A stretch of DNA of 11,528 nt from the NCBI GenBank assembly GCA_021800315.1, contig JAJYZD010000107.1:1-11528 (forward strand), written 5' to 3'. Shown piece by piece: positions 1-6,314 of this stretch; position 1 is the first letter of the stretch; each line of letters starts with the position of its first letter. The translations under genes and the position numbers were made by a program. The notes beneath the pieces are model-generated. The model did not search any database. It was not told where the DNA came from and worked only from the letters and a program-made list of their open reading frames with translations. This stretch comes from Bacillota bacterium (lineage in GTDB: Bacteria > Bacillota > Desulfotomaculia > Desulfotomaculales > JAJYZD01).

Positions 1-612
1 CTTCAGGGGCACGCACAACAGGGAGCGGACCTCCGCCGGTTCCCCGGTTGCGCGCGGATCGCGCCGCACATCGTTGACGATCTCGCCCCGGCCGCTACGC
101 CAAACGCCGCCGGTCAACCCTTCTTCGGCGGAAAACCCCTGGTCCGGACAGATGTCAGGGCCTGACGCGGCGATGGTCTCCAACCGCCCGGTTTCGCCGT
201 TGGGCATCAATACCGAGACGTGGCCGGCCCAGCTTACCAGCCGGCCCGTTTCCTCCACCACCAGGCGGCCGATTTCCTCCCGGGTCAACCCGGCGGCCAT
301 CTGTTCGGTCAACGAGTACAACATCGTCAGTTCCTTGTATTTCTCCAGCGTCTCGCGGCCCAGGGACCGTTTTTCCCCTTCCAGGCGGGCCAGGTGGGCG
401 AAAAGCGCCGCGACCAGGGGTGCCTTCGCGCCCCGCACCCGGCAAAGGGGTTGGCCGTCGTACTCCACCGGCTGGCCGGGGCCTTCGGCCTCCCGGCCGT
501 ACACCACCCGGCCGGCCGGGTCTTCGATCACGACCGGCGAGCCGGTCAACTCTTCGATGACCGGCATAATCCCGTCCACGATGTTCTTCAGCCTGAGTCG
601 CAAGGAGCGCAA
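1..612 (-). CDS. GAF-domain signalling protein, N-terminal part (runs off left edge)
   Basis: The open frame continues past the left edge, so only the first 204 residues are visible. Residues about 1-60 form a small N-terminal domain (IEELTGSPVVIEDPAGRVV). Residues about 75-100 are a charged helix or coiled-coil linker (ARLEGEKRSLGRETLEKYKE). A GAF-type sensor domain follows from about residue 95; near the edge are GLTGGVWRSGRGEIVNDVRRD and SLLCVPLK, typical of GAF domains. Such domains bind small ligands and usually precede an output domain (SpoIIE-like phosphatase, cyclase or kinase), which is not in the window. An in-frame TAA at 627-625 limits the start. I chose TTG at 612 because GGGGAGG (624-618) lies five bases upstream; the adjacent TTG at 615 is the alternative. 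The gene begins 28 bases after the XRE gene stop and is probably cotranscribed with it. The GAF call is good; the protein's overall function is unknown. Confidence 0.75.
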   Translation of the reverse strand, partial: MRSLRLRLKNIVDGIMPVIEELTGSPVVIEDPAGRVVYGREAEGPGQPVEYDGQPLCRVRGAKAPLVAALFAHLARLEGEKRSLGRETLEKYKELTMLYSLTEQMAAGLTREEIGRLVVEETGRLVSWAGHVSVLMPNGETGRLETIAASGPDICPDQGFSAEEGLTGGVWRSGRGEIVNDVRRDPRATGEPAEVRSLLCVPLK

Positions 613-640
613 CAACTCCTCCCCTTAGGCGTAGGCCTGC

Positions 641-1663
641 TTAAGACCCCGGTCCGGCCAAGCGGTTCAGCGCTTCCGCCAGGCTTCCGGCAATCGTCGC
701 CACCTGCCGCCCAACGTCCCCGGCCCGCCGCCGGACCGGGTCCCCCACCTTCGGTCGGCCGGCCAGGTTTTCCAGCACCAGGGCCAGCCTGTGCAAGACG
801 GATACGGAGTCGCAGGCCGCAACCCCCCTCCAGGCAAGAAGCTGGCCGATGGTCCGCAGGGTGATCCCGGTCAAGGGATCCGCCGGCGGATCTTCCACGT
901 ATCGCTCCACAATTTCAACCAGCCGCCGCAGGACCTCCGGACCCGGCAAGGACTCCTGGTCAATCCTGGCCATCCATCGCAGGTTGGCATCCCGGTCGCG
1001 TTCATCATCTTCGGTCAGGTCCATGTAGCGGCGCATGACCCCGGTATCGCCCAGTTCGGCCAGGGCGATGGCCACATCCCGCCGGGCCACCGGGTTGGCC
1101 AGCCGGTCGAAGGCCGTCGCCAGGAGCGAGACTATCCGGTCCGCCCCCGGGCCTACCTGACCGCTACGGGCCAGAAAGAGAAGCAGGACGTGCAGACCGT
1201 CCATTTTGTCGTTCACCCGCAGGGCCGCTTCCACCGCCCGCGTCATTTTATCCCTGATCGCGACGAAGTCGGCCCGGCCCAGGGCGTATTCGCCGTTATC
1301 ACAGATCAGGCGGTTCCGGGTGAATACGCCGGTCAGCCAGTCGCGCATGCGACCGGGCATGCTGGTGGCGAACAGTCTGTACACCGCATCAAAGCCGGAG
1401 GCGTCGAACAAATCGTGGAGGAACTGGTCCGCCCGCGCGGCGCCGTAAAGGTCTTCCCGCTCGAACGCCGAGCAGTTCAGGACCTCGGTTACGGCCAGGA
1501 AACGCTCCGCCACGGCCCGGTGCATCGCCCGCCGCCCGGATTCCCAGGAAGAAACCGCGTGACAGGTGACGCCGATCCGTTCGGCGAAGCCCTCCTGGGA
1601 TAAACCACGTTCCCGGCGGAGCGCCGCGACGTACCGGCCGGTCAGATTGGAATGGAACGCCAT
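641..1663 (-). CDS. XRE-family helix-turn-helix regulator with large helical C-terminal region
   Basis: This is a 340-residue protein. Residues about 7-62 form an XRE/Cro-type helix-turn-helix (RRERGLSQEGFAERIGV, then AVSSWESGRR), so it is a DNA-binding regulator. The remaining 270 residues are alpha-helical, rich in Leu, Ala and Arg, and match no family I recognise; they may be a ligand-binding or dimerisation region. The ATG at 1663 has GGGGGAGTGAG just upstream (from about 1677). A near-consensus sigma-A promoter at 1838-1867 gives it a leader of about 165 bases. The GAF protein gene follows 28 bases after its stop, so the pair may form a sensor-regulator unit. An imperfect palindrome on the likely transcription start suggests autoregulation. 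The HTH is confident; the target genes are not known. Confidence 0.85.
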   Translation of the reverse strand: MAFHSNLTGRYVAALRRERGLSQEGFAERIGVTCHAVSSWESGRRAMHRAVAERFLAVTEVLNCSAFEREDLYGAARADQFLHDLFDASGFDAVYRLFATSMPGRMRDWLTGVFTRNRLICDNGEYALGRADFVAIRDKMTRAVEAALRVNDKMDGLHVLLLFLARSGQVGPGADRIVSLLATAFDRLANPVARRDVAIALAELGDTGVMRRYMDLTEDDERDRDANLRWMARIDQESLPGPEVLRRLVEIVERYVEDPPADPLTGITLRTIGQLLAWRGVAACDSVSVLHRLALVLENLAGRPKVGDPVRRRAGDVGRQVATIAGSLAEALNRLAGPGS

Positions 1664-1711
1664 GTCTCACTCCCCCGCTGCCAGGAAACCGCTTGGGGAT
1701 ATATGCGGACA

Positions 1712-1736
1712 CGCCCGTCCGAAACTAAGACGGGCG
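1712..1736 (-). other. Hairpin in the leader of the XRE gene
   Basis: CGCCCGTC (1712-1719) and GACGGGCG (1729-1736) form a perfect 8-bp stem with a 9-base loop. It lies within the long leader, about 50 bases before the XRE start codon. No T-run follows, so it is not an intrinsic terminator; it may be a structural or regulatory element of the mRNA. Function is unknown. Confidence 0.4.
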
Positions 1737-1826
1737 GGCCGTTGACCTGGACGCGGGGCTTCCCGGCGGTAGACAGCGTTTGGAGCTAAAACCGGAAGTG
1801 ATGTCTTTTCAGAGCGCTAGGACTTC

Positions 1827-1838
1827 TTGGCGCACCAA
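1827..1838. promoter_or_regulatory. Candidate operator palindrome over the XRE promoter start site
   Basis: TTGGTGCGCCAA on the minus strand is a 12-base inverted repeat, perfect apart from one G-T position. It directly follows, and shares one base with, the -10 box of the promoter at 1838-1867, so it covers the expected transcription start. That is a common position for a self-repressing XRE regulator to bind. Assignment to this regulator is inference. Confidence 0.35.
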
Positions 1839-1867
1839 TTATATCCTTGTTCCAGACAACCAGTCAA
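1838..1867 (-). promoter_or_regulatory. Sigma-A-type promoter for the XRE-GAF unit
   Basis: On the minus strand, TTGACT (1867-1862) and a perfect TATAAT (1843-1838) are separated by 18 bases. This is a near-consensus vegetative promoter. It faces the XRE gene and lies about 70 bases past the codY stop codon. I see no terminator between codY and this promoter, so codY transcripts could also read through. Confidence 0.75.
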
Positions 1868-1940
1868 CCGGGGTTTTGGCCTGGTGGGAGGCGGAAAACG
1901 CCTTTTGCAGCGGTTATCCCCTCCGGGACTTCCGTCCTCC

Positions 1941-2819
1941 CTACCGTCCGGTCCCTGCTCCCACCCGGGGCTCTCCGGCGGCCGGATGGGACGAAGCTTC
2001 CCCCTTTCCCCGGCCGGCGCTCCCCCTTCCCTGCCTACGGCGGGGCTCAAAGCGGATGATCTCCTCCAACAGGTTTTGATCCAATAATTTCACATAGGTC
2101 CCCTTCATCCCTTGCGACCTTGATTCGATCAACCCGGCGCTCTTCAACTTGTGCAAGGCGTTGACCACGACCGAACGGGTGCACCCGACCTGCCGGGCCA
2201 CCCGGCCGGCCACCAGGACGCCGGGGCCGATCAGTAATACAGGCATGATACGTCGCATGGCTTCCGCTTCCGCGTTCGAAAGAGCGTCCGCCGCCGCCCG
2301 CGCGACGACCCGCCGGTACGCCGCGTTCTCCCGGTCGCCCCATAGCCGCCGGATGATCTCCATGCCCGCCATCGTAGCCACGTATTCGGCCAGGAGGAGA
2401 TCCGCGACGGAAAACCCCCGTCCCGACCGGGTCAGAACAACGCTGCCCAATCGCCGGCCCGCCCCCAGAACGGGTACCACCGTGACCAGGATATCGTCCC
2501 ACCGGCACGCTACGGCCGGATCAAAGGCACAGAAAGACCCCTTCCGCGGCAGGTTAAACCGGGTTTCCGCCACGCCGTCCAGATATTGGGTGTACGCCGG
2601 GGAGAAACCCGCGTCATCCCCCGCCATCTCCCGCATCGAAGGGCAGGGCAGGTCCCGGTGGTGGCCGAGGAACTTGCCGGCCGCATCCACGATGTAGGTG
2701 TTGCATTCCGCGTTCTCGCCCAGGGCCCGGGCGAGGGCCGGCAGGCTCAGCGTCCGGCCGGCCGACGCCTGCAACAGTCCGTTTACGGCGCGGGTCTTCC
2801 GCAAAAGCTCCCCGCTCAT
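1941..2819 (-). CDS. codY: GTP- and branched-chain-amino-acid-sensing global regulator CodY
   Basis: CodY represses stationary-phase, amino-acid and early sporulation genes in Firmicutes when GTP and branched-chain amino acids are plentiful. The C-terminal DNA-binding part is diagnostic: a winged helix at about residues 203-245 with CTRSVVVNALHKLKSAGL followed by IESRSQGMKGTYVKLL, nearly the Bacillus sequence. Residues 1-155 form the GAF-type effector domain. The ATG at 2819 is chosen because GGGGGAG lies five bases upstream; the in-frame GTG at 2825 overlaps that ribosome site. The protein is 292 residues against about 260 usually. The excess is a C-terminal tail from about residue 259, rich in Arg and Gly. 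The effector-pocket Arg61 of Bacillus seems to be Ser61 here. codY stands alone here, not beside clpQY/hslVU as in Bacillus. No CodY box is evident upstream. The family call is secure. Confidence 0.95.
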   Translation of the reverse strand: MSGELLRKTRAVNGLLQASAGRTLSLPALARALGENAECNTYIVDAAGKFLGHHRDLPCPSMREMAGDDAGFSPAYTQYLDGVAETRFNLPRKGSFCAFDPAVACRWDDILVTVVPVLGAGRRLGSVVLTRSGRGFSVADLLLAEYVATMAGMEIIRRLWGDRENAAYRRVVARAAADALSNAEAEAMRRIMPVLLIGPGVLVAGRVARQVGCTRSVVVNALHKLKSAGLIESRSQGMKGTYVKLLDQNLLEEIIRFEPRRRQGRGSAGRGKGEASSHPAAGEPRVGAGTGR

Positions 2820-2900
2820 GGTCACTCCCCCTTTTTACCGGCTAAGGCCGGCAACCCCGTCCGGTGGCACCCGCCAAAACAGCTTCACCGGGGTTGTAAT

Positions 2901-2916
2901 AACACGATAACACGAT
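2901..2916. repeat. Tandem 8-bp direct repeat upstream of codY
   Basis: AACACGAT occurs twice head to tail. It lies about 80-100 bases before the codY start in an otherwise GC-rich region. It could be a regulator site or part of the codY promoter. I could not assign a convincing -35/-10 pair nearby. Confidence 0.4.
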
Positions 2917-2933
2917 TCCCCGGCCCGGTCCCT

Positions 2934-2945
2934 GTACCATGGTAC
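2934..2945. promoter_or_regulatory. Perfect 12-bp palindrome upstream of codY, candidate operator
   Basis: GTACCATGGTAC is a perfect 12-bp inverted repeat about 115 bases upstream of the codY start, between the preceding terminator and the gene. Perfect palindromes of this size in a regulatory region often bind dimeric regulators. It does not resemble the AT-rich CodY box, so another factor is likely. Function is inferred only. Confidence 0.4.
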
Positions 2946-3001
2946 CAATCGGGAGGGGCACCGGACCCGGAACGAAAACCCGCCGCAGTCACCCGCTCCA
3001 C

Positions 3002-3049
3002 AAAAAAGACCGCGGATTCTCCGGTCCCTCCGGTGAACCCGCGGTCTTT
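3002..3049 (-). terminator. Intrinsic terminator of the spoVAF-activase-DUF1540 unit
   Basis: The outer arms, 3005-3015 and 3039-3049, are perfectly complementary over 11 bp (AAAGACCGCGG with its complement). The inner arms extend the stem to about 20 bp with two mismatches, closed by a 5-base loop. On the minus strand the hairpin leads into six consecutive T residues (3007-3002). It lies 8 bases after the DUF1540 stop. Confidence 0.9.
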
Positions 3050-3057
3050 CCCCGCCC

Positions 3058-3219
3058 CTATTTCATGGCGTTCTGCTTGGGACGGAACGTCTCGCAACTG
3101 GTATGGGCGGCAGTAGTGACCACGTTGTTGCTGGAACGGACCTGGATGTTGTCCGCGTGACAAGTCGTGTTGTTGTTGAAGTGGCACTCCTCCACCAGGC
3201 ATTTGGCGACCTTGGACAA
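3058..3219 (-). CDS. DUF1540 small four-cysteine protein
   Basis: This is a 53-residue protein with the DUF1540 cysteine pattern. C7 and C12 lie in CLVEECHFN, C20 in TTCHAD, and C42 in TSCETF. The family is common in spore-forming Firmicutes; the cysteines look like metal ligands, but the role is unknown. I chose the TTG at 3219 because GGGGGAGGTG lies eight bases upstream. An in-frame ATG at 3249 would give 63 residues but has no ribosome site. The gene starts 55 bases after the activase stop and a strong terminator follows, so it is probably the last gene of the spoVAF unit. Cotranscription is inferred. Confidence 0.8.
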   Translation of the reverse strand: MSKVAKCLVEECHFNNNTTCHADNIQVRSSNNVVTTAAHTSCETFRPKQNAMK

Positions 3220-3274
3220 TCGACTCACCTCCCCCGCTATTTTTTCCATCCCGGCATGCAAATATGTGGGAATC

Positions 3275-4246
3275 CTAGGCTCCTGATACCAGGGGCGCCC
3301 GGCTCCACCTGCCGCAACGGTCCCCCCATCGCGCCAGGACGGTGGAAGCCTGGGTGATCTCCACCACCTCGCACTGGTTGGCGCAGCCGTTGCAGTTAAA
3401 GCAACCGGTACGGTAATCCCGGTTCGCCAGGTCGAACCCCTTGAAACCGGTCCGCGCCCCCGGCCCGGTCTGCGCCCGGGCCAGGAGGGCCGCCCCCAGG
3501 GCGCCCATGACACCGTGGTGCGGCGGGACGTGGACGGCGCGCTTCAAAACCCGTTCGAAGGCCCGGCGCATCCCGGCGTTGGCGGCGACGCCGCCCTGGA
3601 ACACCACCTTGTCCCGGATGTCCTTGCCCTTGCCCAGGTTGTTGAGATAGTTGCGTACCAGGGCCTCGCACAAACCGGCCAGGATCTCCGGCAGGCCGTA
3701 TCCCATCGCCTGCTTGTGGATCATGTCCGTCTCGGCGAAGACCGCGCACCGCCCGGCGATGCGCACCGGCGTTTGGGCCTCCAGGGCGATCGCCCCGAAC
3801 TCCTCGATGGGAATGCCAAGGCGGGCGGCCTGCTGGTCCAGGAACGAACCGGTGCCGGCCGCGCAGACGGTGTTCATCGCGAAGTCCGCCACCGTACCGC
3901 CGGGGGAGATGATGATGAGCTTGGAGTCCTGCCCGCCGATCTCCAGGATGGTCCGGGCCCCGGGTATCAGGCGGGCGGTCGCCGCCGCGTGGGCGGTGAT
4001 TTCGTTCCTGACCACGTCCGCTCCCACGACCAGTCCGGCCAGCACCCGGCCGCTGCCGGTGGTTCCCACCCCGGCCACCGCGCCGTGATCCGCCGTCTTC
4101 GCCAGGGCGGCCACTCCCTCCTGCACCACCTCCAGGGGGCGGCCCCGCGTGCGCAGGTAAACAGCCTCCAGCACCTCTCCCGCCTCGTCGACGAGGACGA
4201 AGTTGGCGCTTACCGAGCCCACGTCAATGCCCAGGTATGTTTTCAC
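3275..4246 (-). CDS. ASKHA-fold ATPase activase, BadF/BadG/BcrA/BcrD (HgdC) family
   Basis: Known members (HgdC, BcrA/D) are dimeric iron-sulfur ATPases that push one low-potential electron into a partner dehydratase or reductase in the cytoplasm. This 323-residue protein has all the marks: GIDVGS at residues 6-11 (phosphate 1), GTTGSGR at 61-67, EIGGQDSK at 102-109, CAAGTGSF at 128-135, GGVAANAGM at 218-226. C128 and C167 match the two cysteines that in HgdC bind a [4Fe-4S] cluster shared between subunits. A C-terminal extension adds C282, C285, C288 and C292 (CFNCNGCANQC) and C311 (GDRCG), also seen in activases that travel with DUF2229 proteins. The GTG start at 4246 overlaps the upstream stop as GTGA, and GGAGG lies nine bases upstream. 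No HgdA/HgdB-type dehydratase is in the window, so the substrate is unknown. Its partners are probably the two genes upstream. Confidence 0.9.
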   Translation of the reverse strand: MKTYLGIDVGSVSANFVLVDEAGEVLEAVYLRTRGRPLEVVQEGVAALAKTADHGAVAGVGTTGSGRVLAGLVVGADVVRNEITAHAAATARLIPGARTILEIGGQDSKLIIISPGGTVADFAMNTVCAAGTGSFLDQQAARLGIPIEEFGAIALEAQTPVRIAGRCAVFAETDMIHKQAMGYGLPEILAGLCEALVRNYLNNLGKGKDIRDKVVFQGGVAANAGMRRAFERVLKRAVHVPPHHGVMGALGAALLARAQTGPGARTGFKGFDLANRDYRTGCFNCNGCANQCEVVEITQASTVLARWGDRCGRWSRAPLVSGA

Positions 4247-5331
4247 GCACAAATACCTCCCCTGTTTCCCCACAGCATGTCCACGAAGGCCTCCAGCCGG
4301 GTGGTGAGCCCGGCGTCGCCCGTTTGTTCGTCCAGAACGAGGGTGAGCACCGGTATGCCCAGGTCCCGGCTCACCGAGGGCAGGACGTGCTGCGCCACGA
4401 TCTCCGGCATGCAGGTGAACGGCAGGAGTTGAATGACGCCGTCCAACTTTTTCTCTCCGAAGAGGACGGCCGAACCCACCGTCTCCTGGCCGTGGCCGCC
4501 CACGAAATGGCCGAGGTAGGGCAGGGAGGCCTTGCGAACGCCCCGGGCGGAGTGAATGCCGGGGTACAAGCCCAGGAAAAGGTGCTCGTTGATCCATTCA
4601 CCCAGGTAGATGGAGCGGGAGACCTCCACCCCCAGCCGTCCCAGCCGCTGCATGAGGTCCAGGTTGACGAAGGGTTCCAGCAGGGTGAAAATCTCCCCCA
4701 CCACGCCTACCCGCAGCACGGGCCGCTCCGGCTCAATTGCCACCGCCTCCAGCAAGGCCCGGGCCCGCCGGAAAGCCGGGGCGGCCCCGGACGACCACGC
4801 TCCCGCCATGATCTTTTCCGCCGCGGCCAAGGCCTGGTCGGCGGCTCCCGGCCGTACCTCCCGGGGACGTAAGCTCTGCGCCCGCCTTTCCAGGACATCC
4901 AGGCAGCGGGCCACGACAAAGCCGCGGCGAACGGCCCCGAGAACCTGCCACCAGGACCGGGCGTCGGTTATGGCGCGGATCCTGCCCACCAGTTCCCGGG
5001 CGCTGCCCTCCGGCGGCTCCAGGACAAGGAATCGCAAGGAAACGCCCAGGTCATCGAGGACAGCCTGTTCCACCTGGGCGTAATAGCCGAAACGGCAGGG
5101 CCCGCACCCGCCGGCCATGATCACGGTATCCGCCCCCAGTTCGGCCGCCTCGAGAAAATTGCCCACGTTGAGCTTGAGCGGCAGGCAGGCCCCTTCCGGG
5201 GCGTACCTGACCCCCAGGGACAGGGTGCGCCTGGTGGTTAACGGCGCGCACACCACCGGCGCGCCCAGGCTGTCGAGCATGGTCTTCACGCTGATCCAAA
5301 GGTTGCCCATGTGGGGGAAAGTCAACCGCAA
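4243..5331 (-). CDS. DUF2229/COG3580-3581-type activase-associated protein (second paralog)
   Basis: This 362-residue protein belongs to the acyl-CoA dehydratase activase-related (DUF2229) group. Members occur beside, or fused to, HgdC-type activases and distantly resemble the iron-sulfur dehydratase subunits HgdA/HgdB; no reaction is established. The start matches the family N-terminus (TFPHMGN at residues 4-10). Candidate metal-binding cysteines are C49 (GACLPLK), C76 and C79 (GGCGPCRFGYY) and C307 (FTCMPE). The C-terminus carries LDEQTGDAGLTTRLEAF (residues 333-349), shared with the gene before it. The TTG at 5331 follows AGAGGGG by seven bases and overlaps the upstream gene by 10 bases; its stop overlaps the activase start. 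Coupled translation of the three proteins suggests one complex, which is inference. Confidence 0.85.
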   Translation of the reverse strand: MRLTFPHMGNLWISVKTMLDSLGAPVVCAPLTTRRTLSLGVRYAPEGACLPLKLNVGNFLEAAELGADTVIMAGGCGPCRFGYYAQVEQAVLDDLGVSLRFLVLEPPEGSARELVGRIRAITDARSWWQVLGAVRRGFVVARCLDVLERRAQSLRPREVRPGAADQALAAAEKIMAGAWSSGAAPAFRRARALLEAVAIEPERPVLRVGVVGEIFTLLEPFVNLDLMQRLGRLGVEVSRSIYLGEWINEHLFLGLYPGIHSARGVRKASLPYLGHFVGGHGQETVGSAVLFGEKKLDGVIQLLPFTCMPEIVAQHVLPSVSRDLGIPVLTLVLDEQTGDAGLTTRLEAFVDMLWGNRGGICA

Positions 5332-6314
5332 ACAACAACCCCTCTTTCCCGCTGCGCGGCCACCATATCCAGAAACGCCTCCAGGCGGGTCAGGACACCC
5401 GCCTCGGCGGCGTGCTCGTCCAGGGTCAGGCTTAAGTGGGGAATGATCCCGCCGCGCCGGGCCCGGCGGGCGATCAGGTCCCCGGTCATGGAGTCCGGGC
5501 CGCAGCCGAAGGACATAACGCTGATCATCCCTACCACCCCCTCTTGCTCCAGGTAGTGAAAGGCCGCCCCCACCGCCTGCTGGCCCGCCGTCCAGAAGAG
5601 GTGCTTGGGCAGGGCGGCCGCCGCCCGCCGGGCGGTCGCCTCCGGCACCTGTTCGGCCGTGCGGACGGACAGTCCCGCCCGCTCAAGCCGCCCCAAAAGG
5701 TTAAGATTGATTTCCCGGTCGTAGACGGTGTAAGGGTGACCGATCAAAGCCACCACGTCCCCCGCCGGGGCCCGGGGATCCGGTGCCTGCCCCGCCCCGG
5801 CGGCCTCCCAGGCCTCCTGCGGGAAATATCCCGCCTGCAGGAGGTTCAGGTACCGGCGGTAACATTCCACCGCCCGGGCGAGCGACCGCAAGACGGCCGG
5901 GAGACCGGCGCCTACCCTCCGGCCCACCGCCAGGGCCACCCGGATGAGCGGCCAGTTGTCGTGCCGGTAACGGTCGATCACCGGCGAGAGCAGGGGAGGC
6001 AGGGACAGGGAGTGGCGGACCAGGTCCGGCAGCCCCATCAGTTTGGGGCAGGCGTACTCCCGCCTGGCCGCGCTTACCAGCCGGGGCAAAAGGATCAGGT
6101 CCACCCGGTCCCTGAGCGCCAGCAGGTGGCCCGCCGCCACTTTGACCGGCAGGCAGACATCGGTGCCCAGGGCGGCCAGCCCGTCCTGGAGGATCTGCCG
6201 CCCGGTCGGCGGGCTCAGGTACGTTTCCACCCCGATTCCTTCCAGAAAGGACTGCCAGAGGGGAAAGTACTGCCAGTAGAGCAGGGCGCGCGGAATGCCT
6301 ACCACCGGCTTCAC
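5322..6314 (-). CDS. DUF2229/COG3580-3581-type activase-associated protein (first paralog)
   Basis: This 330-residue protein is a paralog of the next gene. Both have a CLPxK motif (here C54 in VCLPVK), further conserved cysteines (C89 in YACPK, C271 in FGCGPDSM) and a closing LDEHAAEAGVLTRLEAF (298-314). The N-terminus (VVGIPRALLYWQY) is typical of this group, annotated in genomes as CoA-protein activase or a predicted nucleotide-binding protein. By analogy with HgdA/HgdB the cysteines could hold an iron-sulfur cluster; this is not proven. The GTG at 6314 overlaps the spoVAF stop as GTGA, with GGAGG nine bases upstream, so its translation is probably coupled to spoVAF. The family is fairly sure, the function unknown. 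Confidence 0.83.
   Translation of the reverse strand: MKPVVGIPRALLYWQYFPLWQSFLEGIGVETYLSPPTGRQILQDGLAALGTDVCLPVKVAAGHLLALRDRVDLILLPRLVSAARREYACPKLMGLPDLVRHSLSLPPLLSPVIDRYRHDNWPLIRVALAVGRRVGAGLPAVLRSLARAVECYRRYLNLLQAGYFPQEAWEAAGAGQAPDPRAPAGDVVALIGHPYTVYDREINLNLLGRLERAGLSVRTAEQVPEATARRAAAALPKHLFWTAGQQAVGAAFHYLEQEGVVGMISVMSFGCGPDSMTGDLIARRARRGGIIPHLSLTLDEHAAEAGVLTRLEAFLDMVAAQRERGVVVCG

Noticed and set aside
220..864. Plus-strand open frames at 74-628, 220-864 and 791-1603
   Set aside because: They lie opposite the GAF and XRE genes, whose minus-strand products show clear domains and ribosome sites. The plus-strand products look like composition artefacts.
1890..1907. GGCGGAAAACGCCTTTT on the plus strand, terminator-like
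   Set aside because: The stem is only four bases, the T-run is short, and no plus-strand gene precedes it.
1780..2087. Several short plus-strand open frames between the XRE gene and codY
   Set aside because: They overlap the XRE promoter region and the codY tail, have Pro/Gly/Arg-rich products and no ribosome sites.
2838..2891. Possible riboswitch in the codY leader (guanidine- or ZTP-like)
   Set aside because: Some short strings resemble fragments of those motifs, but the required conserved cores and pseudoknot partners are absent.
3058..3513. A 151-codon reading of the DUF1540 frame extending over the activase 3' end
   Set aside because: Only the last 53-63 codons look like protein; the upstream part is a shadow of the activase gene.
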